NCBI GenBank assembly: GCA_028279505.1
Contig: JANQNP010000038.1
Location: 1 to 57,483, forward strand
Length of the DNA stretch: 57,483 bases
Direction: 5' to 3'
Source of the DNA: Dehalococcoidia bacterium
GTDB lineage: Bacteria > Chloroflexota > Dehalococcoidia > UBA2979
Positions 26,080-34,753 of the stretch are shown here, in pieces (position 1 is the stretch's first letter; each line of letters starts with the position of its first letter). A program made the translations under genes and the position numbers. Under the pieces are notes generated by a model. It saw only the letters and a program-made list of their open reading frames with translations, was not told the origin of the DNA and made no database searches.

Positions 26080-26934
26080 CTAGAGCTGCTGGTACCACTC
26101 CGCCAGCGCGACCCCGATCTCCGCCGGCGACTCCTCCTGGATGTAGTGCCGCCCGGCGACCGTGACCTCCGTCTGGTTCGGGAACGACCGCACGAACTCA
26201 CGTCGCTCGTCCACCAGGATCGCTCCCGGGTCCGCATTGACGAACAGCTTCGGGATATCCGAGGACTGCAACCACCGCGCGTACTCGTCGATCAACGCCA
26301 CATTGTCGAGCGGCCCACTGTCGAACGGGATCTCCCGAGGCCATTGCAACGTCGGCATCCGCGACGCCCCCGGCTCGAGGTACGGCCGCCGGTACACGTC
26401 CATCGCCTCCTGCGACTGCACCGTGTTCCCGAGGATCCCTTCCACGAAGAAGTTCTCCTCGAGGATCTGCCGCTCGCCCTCGGGCGTCCGCGCCAGCGCG
26501 AAGATCGTCGTCGGCTCCGGCCCCATCGACTGCACGATCGACTCCATGTACGCGATCCCTTTGACCCGGTCGGGGTGCCGCGACGCCCAGTGAAACCCGA
26601 GCGCCGACCCCCAGTCGTGGATCACGAGGGTGACCTGGTCCCCCACGTCGACCGCATCCATCCACGCATCGATGTAGCGGATGTGATCCGCGAGCCGGTA
26701 TGACCCGTTCGGCTCCTTCCCTGACTCCCCCATCCCGATCAGGTCCGGCGCGAGGCACCGCCCCATCGACTCCACCGAGGGAATGATGTTCCGCCACAGG
26801 TACGAGGACGTCGGGTTCCCGTGCAGGAACACGATCGAGTCGCCCTCCCCCACATCCACGTAGGCAATTTCAGAATCGAGGACCGCGACCCGCTTCCGCT
26901 CGTAGTTGTCGACCGCCGAAATCTCGCTCGCCAT
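26080..26934 (-). CDS. dhaA: Haloalkane dehalogenase (HLD-II, DhaA-like)
   Basis: A 284-residue alpha/beta-hydrolase that cleaves carbon-halogen bonds to an alcohol and a halide. All five key residues are in the DhaA (HLD-II) arrangement: nucleophile D107 in VIHDWG, halide-binding W108 next to it and N40 in LHGNPTSS, catalytic acid E131 in AYMESIV, and base H263 in AGRHYIQEE. The spacing is almost identical to Rhodococcus DhaA. I start at the ATG at 26934 after GGAGGGGGAACG. No regulator or alcohol dehydrogenase is adjacent. Renilla luciferase-like relatives share these residues, so dehalogenation is likely but not proven. Confidence 0.9.
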   Translation of the reverse strand: MASEISAVDNYERKRVAVLDSEIAYVDVGEGDSIVFLHGNPTSSYLWRNIIPSVESMGRCLAPDLIGMGESGKEPNGSYRLADHIRYIDAWMDAVDVGDQVTLVIHDWGSALGFHWASRHPDRVKGIAYMESIVQSMGPEPTTIFALARTPEGERQILEENFFVEGILGNTVQSQEAMDVYRRPYLEPGASRMPTLQWPREIPFDSGPLDNVALIDEYARWLQSSDIPKLFVNADPGAILVDERREFVRSFPNQTEVTVAGRHYIQEESPAEIGVALAEWYQQL

Positions 26935-27040
26935 CGTTCCCCCTCCGCTCGGTCCTGCGCCCCGCACGGTACCCCCACCCCACTCTCGAGGTGAGACCAC
27001 CATCACCAACCGCGTTGAGGCAACCGTCCGAGGCAGCTCG

Positions 27041-29455
27041 CTAGTTCACGACCCCGTCGACGACGAGCTCGTTGAACTCCTCCATCGACAGCCCCAGTAC
27101 CTCGCACAGCGCCCACTCGCTGTGCTCCCCGATCCCGGGGGACCGCTCGAGGACATGCTCCCCACCGAGGACCCGGATCGGCTCCGCGTCCACCACGATC
27201 TTGAGGTCGGGCGCCGTCGGCTGCCGCGTCACCTGGTAGTGGTCTGTCGCCGCGAGCTGCGGATCCTCCGTGACCAGATCCTGCAGATCCGCCACCGCCG
27301 CCGCCGGCACCCCGGCGGCCTGCAACCGATCCGCCAGCTCCCACCGGTCCTGATCCGCCGTCCACTCTGCGATCACCCGCTCGAGGTCATCCGCGTTCGC
27401 CTGCCGCGCCTCGAACGTCGCGAAGCGCGCGTCGTCCGCCATCCCCGGCTGCCCCATCACCCCCACGAGGCCCCGCCACTGCTCGTTGTCGTGCGCCGCG
27501 ATTGCGATCCACCGGTCGTCGCCCGACGCCGGGAACACCCCGTGCGGCGCCGCGTTCAGGCTTCGGTTGCCTGGCTTCGGCGCCAGCGTCCCCTCGTCCG
27601 CGTACCGCATCCACGCCGCTCCGAGGAGGGACGTCGTCGCCCCGAGCTGATCGATCGTCAGCTCCCGCCTGCGCCCCGTGCGCTCCCGCTCACGGAGCGC
27701 CGCCAACGCGAGCGTCACCAGCATGTGTGGCGCGATGAAGTCCGGGTACGCGATCCCCACTCCTCGAGGATCCCGCCCCTCGAACCCCATCAGCGAATTG
27801 ATCCCCGACGCCGCCATCAGCAGGTTCCCGAGCGTGCGCTCCCGCGCCCACCGCCCCTGCGTCCCGCACCCCGGCATGTGGATCATCACCAGCCCCGGAT
27901 TGCGCTCCGACAACGAGGCGTAGTCGAGCCCCATCCGGTCGAACGAGCCGAGCGCGTAGTTGTTGATCGCCAGGTCCGCCGTCGCCATCAAATCGCGCAG
28001 CAGCTCCTTCCCGCGCTCGGTCGTCAGATCGAGGGTCAGCGACCGCTTCCCGGTGTTCACGCAGTTCCACAACCCTGGCAGGTCTGGGTCCCGCGACCCG
28101 TCCGCGAGGATCTGGTTCCGCAGCGAGTCTGGCCGCACCCGCGACTCCACCCGAATCACCTCGGCCCCGTGGTTCGACAGCATCCGACCCGAGATCGGCC
28201 CCGCGAGGACCCACGTCAGCTCTACCACCCGTAGCCCCTCGAGCAGCCGCGAGGCGTCCCCGGTCAGCGGCGCCGGCTCCCGCGCCTCGTGCACCGCCAA
28301 CCCCTCGAGGAGGTCGTCGCTGCTCCCGAGGGCCGGCGCCGCCTCGAGCGGAACCGGCGCCCCGAAGTCGTTCATGGGGCTCTTCGGGATGCTCAACGTC
28401 CGACCGCTCGAGGGATGCTCGACTTCGACGAACTGCTCTTTCTCCGCGTAGTGCGGCTCCCCCGCGACGTCGCCGAGGTGGTAGTTCGGCATCGTCACCT
28501 GGCCCGCGGCGCGGAACTGATCGACGAACTCGTCGCGCGTCACCGTCTTCGCGTACTGCCGCGCCAGCTCGATGTTCAGGTTCTCGAGGGAGCTCGGCCC
28601 GGCATTCCCGCGTTCCCAGTCGGTTTCCTCGAGGTCGTGCTCGACCCCGGCCGCGGTGACCAGCCGGAGGAACTGGGGGAAGAACAGCGGCCGAACGTTC
28701 GCCCCGACCCAGCCGCCGTCGCCGCACTGGATCGCGTTGGTCAGCCCCGGCCGGTGCGTGATCGCACCCTCCTGCGTGTACATGTTCGGGTTCGCCGTCT
28801 GGGTGATTGAGAAGACCACCGCCTCCTGCACGGAGATGTGCAGGTGCGCGCCCGTCCCGTCGCGGTCCCGCGCGTGCAGTCCCAACATCGAGGCCGTCGC
28901 CACCGTGTGCCCGGTCAGCTTGTACCCGCAGTCCACCGGCCCCTGCGTCGGCGGGTCGTTCGGGTCTCCCGTCAGCCACAGCAACCCACCCGAGGCCAGC
29001 GCCGTCAGGTGGTCGCCCGTCCGCCCCGCCCACGGCCCCTCGAGCCCGTACGGCCGCGTCGACACCCGCACGAGGTCCGGACGCGCCGTCCGCAGCACCG
29101 CGTCGGTCAGCGCCGCCGGCAACGGATCGCGCGGCCCCGCGTCGACCAGCACGTCCGCCGTCGCCAGCAGGTCGAGGAACCGCCGCTGCCCCTCGTCACT
29201 CTCGAGGTCCAGCCGCACCGATCGCTTGTTCGCGTTCAGCAACAGGTGCTCCGCGCTCAGTTCGAGGTCCGGCGACCCGCCGATAAACGGCGCGAGCTGT
29301 CGGATCGAGCTGCCGCTTTCAGGCTCGACGATGACCACATCGGCGCCGAGGTCCGCCAGCAACCGCGTCCCATAGGCCGCCGATTCGTCGGCGACCTCGA
29401 CGACGCGGATCCCCTCCAGCGGGCGAACGGCGCGATCGGCGCTGAGGTCCGGCAT
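27041..29455 (-). CDS. Double-length class III CoA transferase (CaiB/BaiF type)
   Basis: An 804-residue protein made of two CaiB/BaiF domains in tandem. The first runs from PLEGIRVVEVADESAAYG to about residue 390; the second starts LLEGLRVVELTWVLAGP. These enzymes move CoA between carboxylic acids. The catalytic Asp is in place in the second half (YPDFIAPH, D572). In the first half the matching position is occupied by Tyr (GYKLTGH, about Y178), so only one active site may work. The ATG at 29455 has no strong ribosome site; an ATG four codons earlier is possible. A paralog lies at 35812-38334. Confidence 0.88.
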   Translation of the reverse strand: MPDLSADRAVRPLEGIRVVEVADESAAYGTRLLADLGADVVIVEPESGSSIRQLAPFIGGSPDLELSAEHLLLNANKRSVRLDLESDEGQRRFLDLLATADVLVDAGPRDPLPAALTDAVLRTARPDLVRVSTRPYGLEGPWAGRTGDHLTALASGGLLWLTGDPNDPPTQGPVDCGYKLTGHTVATASMLGLHARDRDGTGAHLHISVQEAVVFSITQTANPNMYTQEGAITHRPGLTNAIQCGDGGWVGANVRPLFFPQFLRLVTAAGVEHDLEETDWERGNAGPSSLENLNIELARQYAKTVTRDEFVDQFRAAGQVTMPNYHLGDVAGEPHYAEKEQFVEVEHPSSGRTLSIPKSPMNDFGAPVPLEAAPALGSSDDLLEGLAVHEAREPAPLTGDASRLLEGLRVVELTWVLAGPISGRMLSNHGAEVIRVESRVRPDSLRNQILADGSRDPDLPGLWNCVNTGKRSLTLDLTTERGKELLRDLMATADLAINNYALGSFDRMGLDYASLSERNPGLVMIHMPGCGTQGRWARERTLGNLLMAASGINSLMGFEGRDPRGVGIAYPDFIAPHMLVTLALAALRERERTGRRRELTIDQLGATTSLLGAAWMRYADEGTLAPKPGNRSLNAAPHGVFPASGDDRWIAIAAHDNEQWRGLVGVMGQPGMADDARFATFEARQANADDLERVIAEWTADQDRWELADRLQAAGVPAAAVADLQDLVTEDPQLAATDHYQVTRQPTAPDLKIVVDAEPIRVLGGEHVLERSPGIGEHSEWALCEVLGLSMEEFNELVVDGVVN

Positions 29456-29903
29456 GCGCGGGAGCATAGCGAACCGCGCGAGGACACTCGGCCCGCCGCG
29501 ATGCCGAGCCCACCGCACGCCGCTCCGGTTCCCGATCGCCCCGAACTCCCCGCGAGGATGAAATGCAAGCGCCGAACGTCCCGTCGCGCTGACGATCCGC
29601 TGCCGATCGGATCGTCGTCACCCTCGCCGGTGACTCGCGCCCGGCTGTGCCGGTCCCCATCCCCCGAACGGCGTCGCGTCAACGAGAGCCAGTAACGACG
29701 GGCGATCGCGGCGTCATCTGCTGAACCGACGGGCGCTCCGGTGCCCTCCGGTGGTGCCTTGCGCCGTCGAAGCCACGAGGGACCTTCCTCATTCCCGGGC
29801 GGTCACGGCCTGAGGATGCTGACTGGGATGTTGATGCCGGAGACCGCCGGCTGACGCACATGGCAGCACCCGTTTGAGTCACATCACCCGCCGGAGGATC
29901 CCC
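29456..29903. other. Gene-free region upstream of the chemotaxis pair
   Basis: This 448-base gap separates the divergent CoA transferase and the globin-coupled receptor. I find no convincing gene. It holds one 9-bp inverted repeat (29591-29616) and the strong GGAGG site at 29894-29898. I cannot identify -35/-10 boxes with confidence. Confidence 0.5.
29591..29616. promoter_or_regulatory. 9-bp inverted repeat in the promoter region of the chemotaxis pair
   Basis: GACGATCCG and CGGATCGTC are perfect inverted copies around an 8-base centre. It lies about 290 bases before the receptor start and about 140 bases from the CoA transferase start, and could be an operator for either. Confidence 0.35.
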
Positions 29904-31367
29904 TTGGTTGCATCAACACAGCAGTCGCTATTGACGAAGTACGACATCGATCAGGCCGATTTGCAGGTCCGACTCAAGTGGGTCGGTCTGACCGAGACCG
30001 ACTTCGAGCTGCTGCGGAAGGCCGGAGAATTCCTCGCGAGTGACGCGACCAAGCTCGCCGAGGAATTCTACGACCACTCCTTCAAGTTCCCCACCTTCAC
30101 CTCGAAGGTGACCGAAGCTGGGTCGAACCGGAAGACGCTCGAAGGCGCCCAGGCTGGCTACTTCAAGGAGCTGCTCGACGGCCGCGCCGACGAGTCCCAC
30201 TTCGAGCGTGCGCTCTTCATCGGCGAGAACCACACCAAACTCGACGTGAAGCCGCGCTGGGTGCTCGGCAACTACGCCACCTACGCCCAGCTCGTGTTCC
30301 CGCGCCTCGCTGAGCACATGGAGGGCGAAGAGCTCGTCAACACGATGATCGCCTTCTCCAAGATGTTCGCCCTCGACGGGTCGATCCTCACCGAGGCGTA
30401 CGTCGGCGGCCTCATGGACCGCATGGTCGACGTCTACGAGCGCCTCGGCCCGGCCGCCACCCAGATGGCGCAGGGCAGCGACCAGATGAACATCGCCGCC
30501 TCTGAGATCGCCCAGGCGATCCAGGGCGTCGCCACCGGCGCCTCCGAGCAGACCCAGAGCGTCACCGACGCGAACGCCGCCAGCGAGGGCATGCAGACCG
30601 CACTGCAGAGCGTGACCGCCGCCTCCACCACGGCGGCCGGCAAGAGCCAGGAGAGCATGGAGGCCGCCGAGGAGGGCCGCCAGGCCGCGGTCGAGACCGC
30701 CGAGGCGATGGAGGGCATCAACGAGGCCGTCGTCTCCACCTCAGCCCAGATCGAGGAGCTGAACGAGAGCGGCAAGGAGATCGGCGCGATCACGCAGACC
30801 ATCTCCGAGATCGCCGATCAGACCAACCTCCTCGCCCTGAACGCCGCCATCGAGGCGGCCCGCGCCGGCGACATGGGCCGCGGCTTCGCGGTCGTCGCTG
30901 ACGAGGTCCGCTCGCTCGCCGAGCGCTCCTCCAGCGCGGCGAAGGACATCGCCGCGCTGATCGAGAAGGTGCAGTCCGGCGTTGGTCGCTCTGTCACCGC
31001 CATGACCGCCGTCGTCGCTGACGTCGAGAGCGGCGCCGAGAAGGCCCGCGAGGCCGGCTCCGTCCTCGAGCGCATCGTCCAGTCCTCGGAGGAGCTCGGC
31101 AACGAGATCCGCACCATCGAGGGCAGCACCACCCAGGCGGAGAGCGCCTCCAGCGAGGTCTCGTCGCTCATGGAGCAGGTCGGCTCGCTCGCCGAGTCGA
31201 ACGCCGCCTCCTCCGAGGAGGTCTCCGCGAGCGCCGAGGAGGTCACCGCTCAGGTCAGCGAGATGAACGCGCAGGCCGAGACGCTCAACAACGTCGCCGG
31301 CGAGCTGGGGGACTTCCTCACCTGGATCGGTGCACTCCGCGCCGAGGCGCAGGCACAGGCGGCCTAG
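29904..31367 (+). CDS. Soluble globin-coupled methyl-accepting chemotaxis protein (HemAT-like)
   Basis: A 487-residue cytoplasmic chemoreceptor with no membrane segment. Residues about 1-165 are a globin-coupled-sensor domain; the proximal heme ligand is H110 in [20 protein letters not shown] long helical bundle follows, with the conserved hairpin tip [20 protein letters not shown] and [18 protein letters not shown] that binds CheA and CheW. Glu/Gln pairs for methylation flank the tip. Members sense O2 for aerotaxis, or NO. I start at the TTG at 29904 because GGAGG lies six bases before it; an upstream TTG at 29874 has none. The next gene is a CheW-globin fusion, likely its partner. Confidence 0.92.
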   Translation: MVASTQQSLLTKYDIDQADLQVRLKWVGLTETDFELLRKAGEFLASDATKLAEEFYDHSFKFPTFTSKVTEAGSNRKTLEGAQAGYFKELLDGRADESHFERALFIGENHTKLDVKPRWVLGNYATYAQLVFPRLAEHMEGEELVNTMIAFSKMFALDGSILTEAYVGGLMDRMVDVYERLGPAATQMAQGSDQMNIAASEIAQAIQGVATGASEQTQSVTDANAASEGMQTALQSVTAASTTAAGKSQESMEAAEEGRQAAVETAEAMEGINEAVVSTSAQIEELNESGKEIGAITQTISEIADQTNLLALNAAIEAARAGDMGRGFAVVADEVRSLAERSSSAAKDIAALIEKVQSGVGRSVTAMTAVVADVESGAEKAREAGSVLERIVQSSEELGNEIRTIEGSTTQAESASSEVSSLMEQVGSLAESNAASSEEVSASAEEVTAQVSEMNAQAETLNNVAGELGDFLTWIGALRAEAQAQAA

Positions 31368-31395
31368 GCACGGTTGCACCGACAGCCGCGATCGC

Positions 31396-31426
31396 GGGCC
31401 GGCGACGGACACCTCGTCGCCGGCCC
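31396..31426 (+). terminator. Intercistronic 12-bp hairpin
   Basis: GGGCCGGCGACG and CGTCGCCGGCCC form a perfect 12-bp stem with a 7-base loop, between the receptor stop and the CheW-globin start (28 bases before the ATG). There is no T-run, so it may stabilise or process the mRNA or partly stop transcription, setting the ratio of the two proteins. A 12-bp palindrome, CCGCGATCGCGG, overlaps its left edge. Confidence 0.6.
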
Positions 31427-31454
31427 GTCTCCGGCGTCAGAAGGAACGAACCCC

Positions 31455-32555
31455 ATGAGCGAGTCATCCGCGCCGGCGATCGACGCTGACACCGACCAGG
31501 CGGCTCAGGACTCCGATCGCCAGGTGGTCGTCTTCCGCCTGGCCCAGGAGCGCTACGGCGTCGACATCGGCACCGTCCGCGAGATCATCCGCCGCCAGGC
31601 CGTGACCCACCTCCCCTCCGCCCCCGACTCCGTCGAGGGCATGATCAACCTCCGAGGGCGCACCATCCCCGTCGTCGACCTCTGCAAGCGCCTGAACCTC
31701 TCCGTCGCCGAAGAGACCGACGCTAGCCGGATCATCGTCCTTGACACTGGCGAGGCCGACATCGGCGTCATCGTCGACGAGGTGATGGAAGTCCTCCGCG
31801 TAGGCCACGACTCGATCTCGCCGGCCGCCTCCGTCGTCGTCGGCGAGTCCACCACCTACATCGACGGCATCGCCCAGATCGGCGACACGCTGCTGATGCT
31901 CCTCGACCTCGACGATGCGCTCTCCGCCGAATCCCTCCGCGCCTTTAAGGCGAAGGAGATCGCCCCACCCGCCGTCGTCGAGACCGGCGAAGGCGACGAG
32001 ATCGAGACCGCCGAGGATCCTGACCCATCCGAGGACGTCGCACCGCCGGTCGCCGAGGCCGAAGCGCCACCCGCGCCCGTCGAAGACCCTGCCGAGGAGC
32101 CCGAACCCGAAGCCGACGACACCGGCCTCCCCTTTGACGTCGCCCTCGTCGAGACCACCTTCGAGGCCCTCTCCCCGCACGGCGAGCAGATCGTCGAGAC
32201 CTTCTACGAGCGACTGCTCGAGCAGCACCCCGGCGTCGCCCCCCTCTTCGAAGGCGTCGACATGCAGAAGCAGCGCGCCAAGCTGCTCTCCGCGCTCGCC
32301 ACCGTCGTCGCCACGCTGCGCGACCTCGACACGCTCGTCCCGCACCTGCAAGAGCTCGGTCGGCGCCACGTCGGCTACGGCGCGGAGCCGGCGCACTACG
32401 ACGCCGTCGGGGGAGTGCTCCTCGAGTCGATCGCGTCCGTCGCTGGCGACGCCTGGACCCCCGAGGTCGAGGCCGCCTGGACCGGCGCCTACGGCGTCGC
32501 CGCCTCGGTCATGATCGAAGCCGCCGAGGCCAGCTCCGAAGAAGCGGCCGCCTAA
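31455..32555 (+). CDS. CheW adaptor fused to a flavohemoglobin-type globin
   Basis: A 366-residue protein. Residues about 22-160 are a complete CheW domain (RQVVVFRLAQERYGVDIGTV, then MINLRGRTIPVVDL) that couples receptors to CheA. A very acidic Pro/Glu linker (about 170-225) joins it to a C-terminal globin of about 135 residues. The globin is not the sensor type of the upstream gene but resembles flavohemoglobin/single-domain globins. It has Tyr at B10 (Y251 in ETFYERLL), Phe at CD1 (F265 in PLFEGV), Gln near E7 (QKQRAKL) and the proximal H305 in LGRRHVGYG, followed by HYDAVGGVLL. The heme may tune signalling with O2 or NO or supply ligand to the receptor. AAGGAACG precedes the ATG at 31455. 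Confidence 0.9.
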   Translation: MSESSAPAIDADTDQAAQDSDRQVVVFRLAQERYGVDIGTVREIIRRQAVTHLPSAPDSVEGMINLRGRTIPVVDLCKRLNLSVAEETDASRIIVLDTGEADIGVIVDEVMEVLRVGHDSISPAASVVVGESTTYIDGIAQIGDTLLMLLDLDDALSAESLRAFKAKEIAPPAVVETGEGDEIETAEDPDPSEDVAPPVAEAEAPPAPVEDPAEEPEPEADDTGLPFDVALVETTFEALSPHGEQIVETFYERLLEQHPGVAPLFEGVDMQKQRAKLLSALATVVATLRDLDTLVPHLQELGRRHVGYGAEPAHYDAVGGVLLESIASVAGDAWTPEVEAAWTGAYGVAASVMIEAAEASSEEAAA

Positions 32556-32564
32556 CACCTGCCA

Positions 32565-32595
32565 CGCGTGCCCTCGAACCGCTCGAGGGCACGCG
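32565..32595 (+). terminator. Terminator after the chemotaxis pair
   Basis: CGCGTGCCCTCGA and TCGAGGGCACGCG form a 13-bp stem around a 5-base loop, followed by TGTTTGGG. It lies 10 bases past the CheW-globin stop and 25 bases before the convergent MFS stop, so it may serve both directions. Confidence 0.8.
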
Positions 32596-32619
32596 CGTGT
32601 TTGGGTCCGCCAGACGGCG

Positions 32620-34098
32620 CTAACGGCGCGCGGCAGCCGCCACCGGCTGTGGTGAAGCGGCAGGCTGCGTCGGCGCGGTTCGCAGCCGGCTCGCGAGCAC
32701 CGCGCTCAGCAGGCCGCCGCCGATCATCAGCCACCAGATCCGGTCGAAGTGCGACACCGCCTCGGCCAGCGACTCCGGCACGCCGATCAGCGTGATCGTC
32801 AGCGCCACGCCGAACGTCCCGCCGAACTGCCGGATCGCCTGGTTCGCACCCGACCCCACCCCCAGCCGGTTCGGCGGGATCGCCTGCGCTACGACGCTCG
32901 ACTGCTGCGGGATGATCAGCGCCACCCCGATCCCCGTCAGCAACATCGAGGGCAGGTAATCCACGAGGTAGTCCGCTTCCTCGCCGAGGAACGCGAGCCG
33001 CCACAACCCCCCGAGGGCAAACATCACCCCGCCGACCATCAGCAACGGCCGCTGACCGGTCCGCATCGCGAGCCGGCCCATCAGCGGTGCCAGCATCGCG
33101 ACCAGCAGCGGCCCGGGGCTCACCCCGAGCCCGGCCTGCCAGATCTCCCAGTCCCACACGTTCGTCAGGAACAGGATCGATGAGAAGAACATCGCGGTGA
33201 ACGCGATTCCGAACGCCAGCGTCCCGGCGTTCGCCCACCGGTAGTTGTGCGACTCGAACAGCGCCAGGTCCAGCGCCGGCGCCGCCACCCACCGCTGGTG
33301 CGGGACGAACACGCCGAGCAGCACGAGCCCGCCACCGAACGCCGCGACCGTCCGGCCGCTCGTCCAGCCCCAGCCCTCACCCTCGAGCACCGCGAGCGAC
33401 ACCAGCGCCGCCGACGAAGCGATCAACAAGATCCCGACGGGCGCCGGGATCCGGCTCTCCGGATCCCGCGACTCGACGAAGACCCGTGCGCCCGCGTACA
33501 GCGTCGCCGCACCGATCGGCAGGTTGATCAGGAACACCCAGCGCCAACCGCCCACCTCGATCAGCACCGAGCCCAGGCTTGGCCCGATCGCCGCCGCCAG
33601 CGCGCCCATCGCACCCCACACGGCCACCGCCACCGGGATCTGCTCCCGCGGGAACGCCCGGAGCACCAGCGCCAGCGACGACGGCAGCAGCATCGCTGCC
33701 CCGACTGCCTGCAGCACCCGGAAGCCAACCAGCGCACCCGCCGAGGGCGCCGCCGCGCACAGCGCCGAGGCGACTGTGAACACCGCGAGCCCCGAGAGGA
33801 ACGCCCGTCGGTGCCCCAGCCGGTCCGCGATCTTCCCCGCCGGAACCACCAGCGCCGCGAACGTGATCGTGTACCCGTTGAGCACCCACGCCAGCGTCGG
33901 CGCGGAAACGCTCGGGAAGCTCCGCCCGATGTCCTCGAACGCGACGAACAGCACCGTCGAATCGAGGAATACCGCAAGGATGCCGAGGCTCGAGATCCCG
34001 AGCGTGAGCCAGCCCGACCTTGTCGAGCTGACAGCAGGGTCGTCTTGATCGTCTGGAGCGTCTGGTTGGGGCGGCGCGACCTGAGTGAGTTGTGTCAT
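32620..34098 (-). CDS. MFS drug/proton antiporter, DHA2 (14-helix) type
   Basis: A 492-residue membrane transporter with about 14 helices. The first helix region has LAVFLDSTVLFVAFEDIG, matching motif D1 of EmrB/QacA proteins (LD.TIVNVALP) in a changed form. Motif A (GKIADRLGHRRAF) and motif C (GAMGALAAAIGPSLG) are present. It would export toxic organic compounds in exchange for protons. I start at the ATG at 34098; the open frame reaches further, but the HxlR gene and shared operator occupy that DNA. It is divergent from the HxlR gene, 55 bases apart. Confidence 0.88.
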   Translation of the reverse strand: MTQLTQVAPPQPDAPDDQDDPAVSSTRSGWLTLGISSLGILAVFLDSTVLFVAFEDIGRSFPSVSAPTLAWVLNGYTITFAALVVPAGKIADRLGHRRAFLSGLAVFTVASALCAAAPSAGALVGFRVLQAVGAAMLLPSSLALVLRAFPREQIPVAVAVWGAMGALAAAIGPSLGSVLIEVGGWRWVFLINLPIGAATLYAGARVFVESRDPESRIPAPVGILLIASSAALVSLAVLEGEGWGWTSGRTVAAFGGGLVLLGVFVPHQRWVAAPALDLALFESHNYRWANAGTLAFGIAFTAMFFSSILFLTNVWDWEIWQAGLGVSPGPLLVAMLAPLMGRLAMRTGQRPLLMVGGVMFALGGLWRLAFLGEEADYLVDYLPSMLLTGIGVALIIPQQSSVVAQAIPPNRLGVGSGANQAIRQFGGTFGVALTITLIGVPESLAEAVSHFDRIWWLMIGGGLLSAVLASRLRTAPTQPAASPQPVAAAARR

Positions 34099-34117
34099 GC
34101 AACGCACCGTACGAGGA

Positions 34118-34135
34118 TTGAGTTCTATAACGCAA
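34118..34135. promoter_or_regulatory. Inverted repeat between MFS and HxlR genes
   Basis: TTGAGTT-CTAT-AACGCAA is an 18-bp near-palindrome (6 of 7 positions pair) in the 55-base divergent gap. HxlR proteins bind such dyads as dimers. It includes TATAAC, a possible -10 for the HxlR gene, so binding would repress both genes. Confidence 0.5.
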
Positions 34136-34153
34136 CCCACTACCCTGAGCGCG

Positions 34154-34642
34154 ATGCGCCGGTCCAGCTTCGAGTCGATGTCCTGCAGCGTCGCCCAGAC
34201 CCTCGAGGTCGTCGGCGACTGGTGGACGCCGCTCCTGATCCGCGACCTCCTGATGGGCGTCACCCGCTTCGAGGTCTTTCAGGAGCGCCTCGGCATCTCT
34301 CGCAACATCCTCACCGAGCGCCTCAACCGTCTCGTCGAGACCGGCGTCGTCGAGCGCGTCCCCTACCAGCAGCACCCCGAGCGCTTCGACTACCGCCTCA
34401 CCGACAAGGGCGCCGAGCTCTGGCGCGTCATCGACGCGCTCCGCGCATGGGGCGACCGCTGGGCCGCCCCCGACGGCGCCCCGCTCGAGCTCGTGCACAC
34501 CACCTGCGGCCACGCCACCGAGTCGGTCCCCACCTGCCGCGAATGCGGCGAACCACTCCGCCGCGGCGAGATGAAGATGGTCCCCGGCCCCGGCCGCACC
34601 CCTGCCACCCCACTTCCGAGGACCGCCACCCCCGCCGACTGA
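34154..34642 (+). CDS. HxlR-family transcriptional regulator
   Basis: A 162-residue winged-helix regulator. The start MRRSSFESMSCSVAQTLEVV and GDWWTPLLIRDLLMGVTRF are diagnostic; the Cys in SMSC is the one that senses reactive electrophiles or redox in several HxlR proteins. A C-terminal zinc-ribbon-like tail (CGHATESVPTCRECGEPL) has three Cys and one His. It probably controls the divergent MFS exporter and itself. The Cys suggests that the exporter responds to quinones, aldehydes or disulfide stress. Confidence 0.88.
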   Translation: MRRSSFESMSCSVAQTLEVVGDWWTPLLIRDLLMGVTRFEVFQERLGISRNILTERLNRLVETGVVERVPYQQHPERFDYRLTDKGAELWRVIDALRAWGDRWAAPDGAPLELVHTTCGHATESVPTCRECGEPLRRGEMKMVPGPGRTPATPLPRTATPAD

Positions 34643-34753
34643 CCGCGAGCCCGCGGCTCCCCGCGGCCGAAGCTGCTCCTCCGGCACGCCCGTCGCGCAC
34701 CTCTGAGGGTCCACCCTGATTCCGGACGCGACCGCGGACCGCACCATGGACTG

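Noticed and set aside
29679..29882. 67-residue minus-strand open frame upstream of the receptor
   Set aside because: Low-complexity Ser/Arg composition and no ribosome site.
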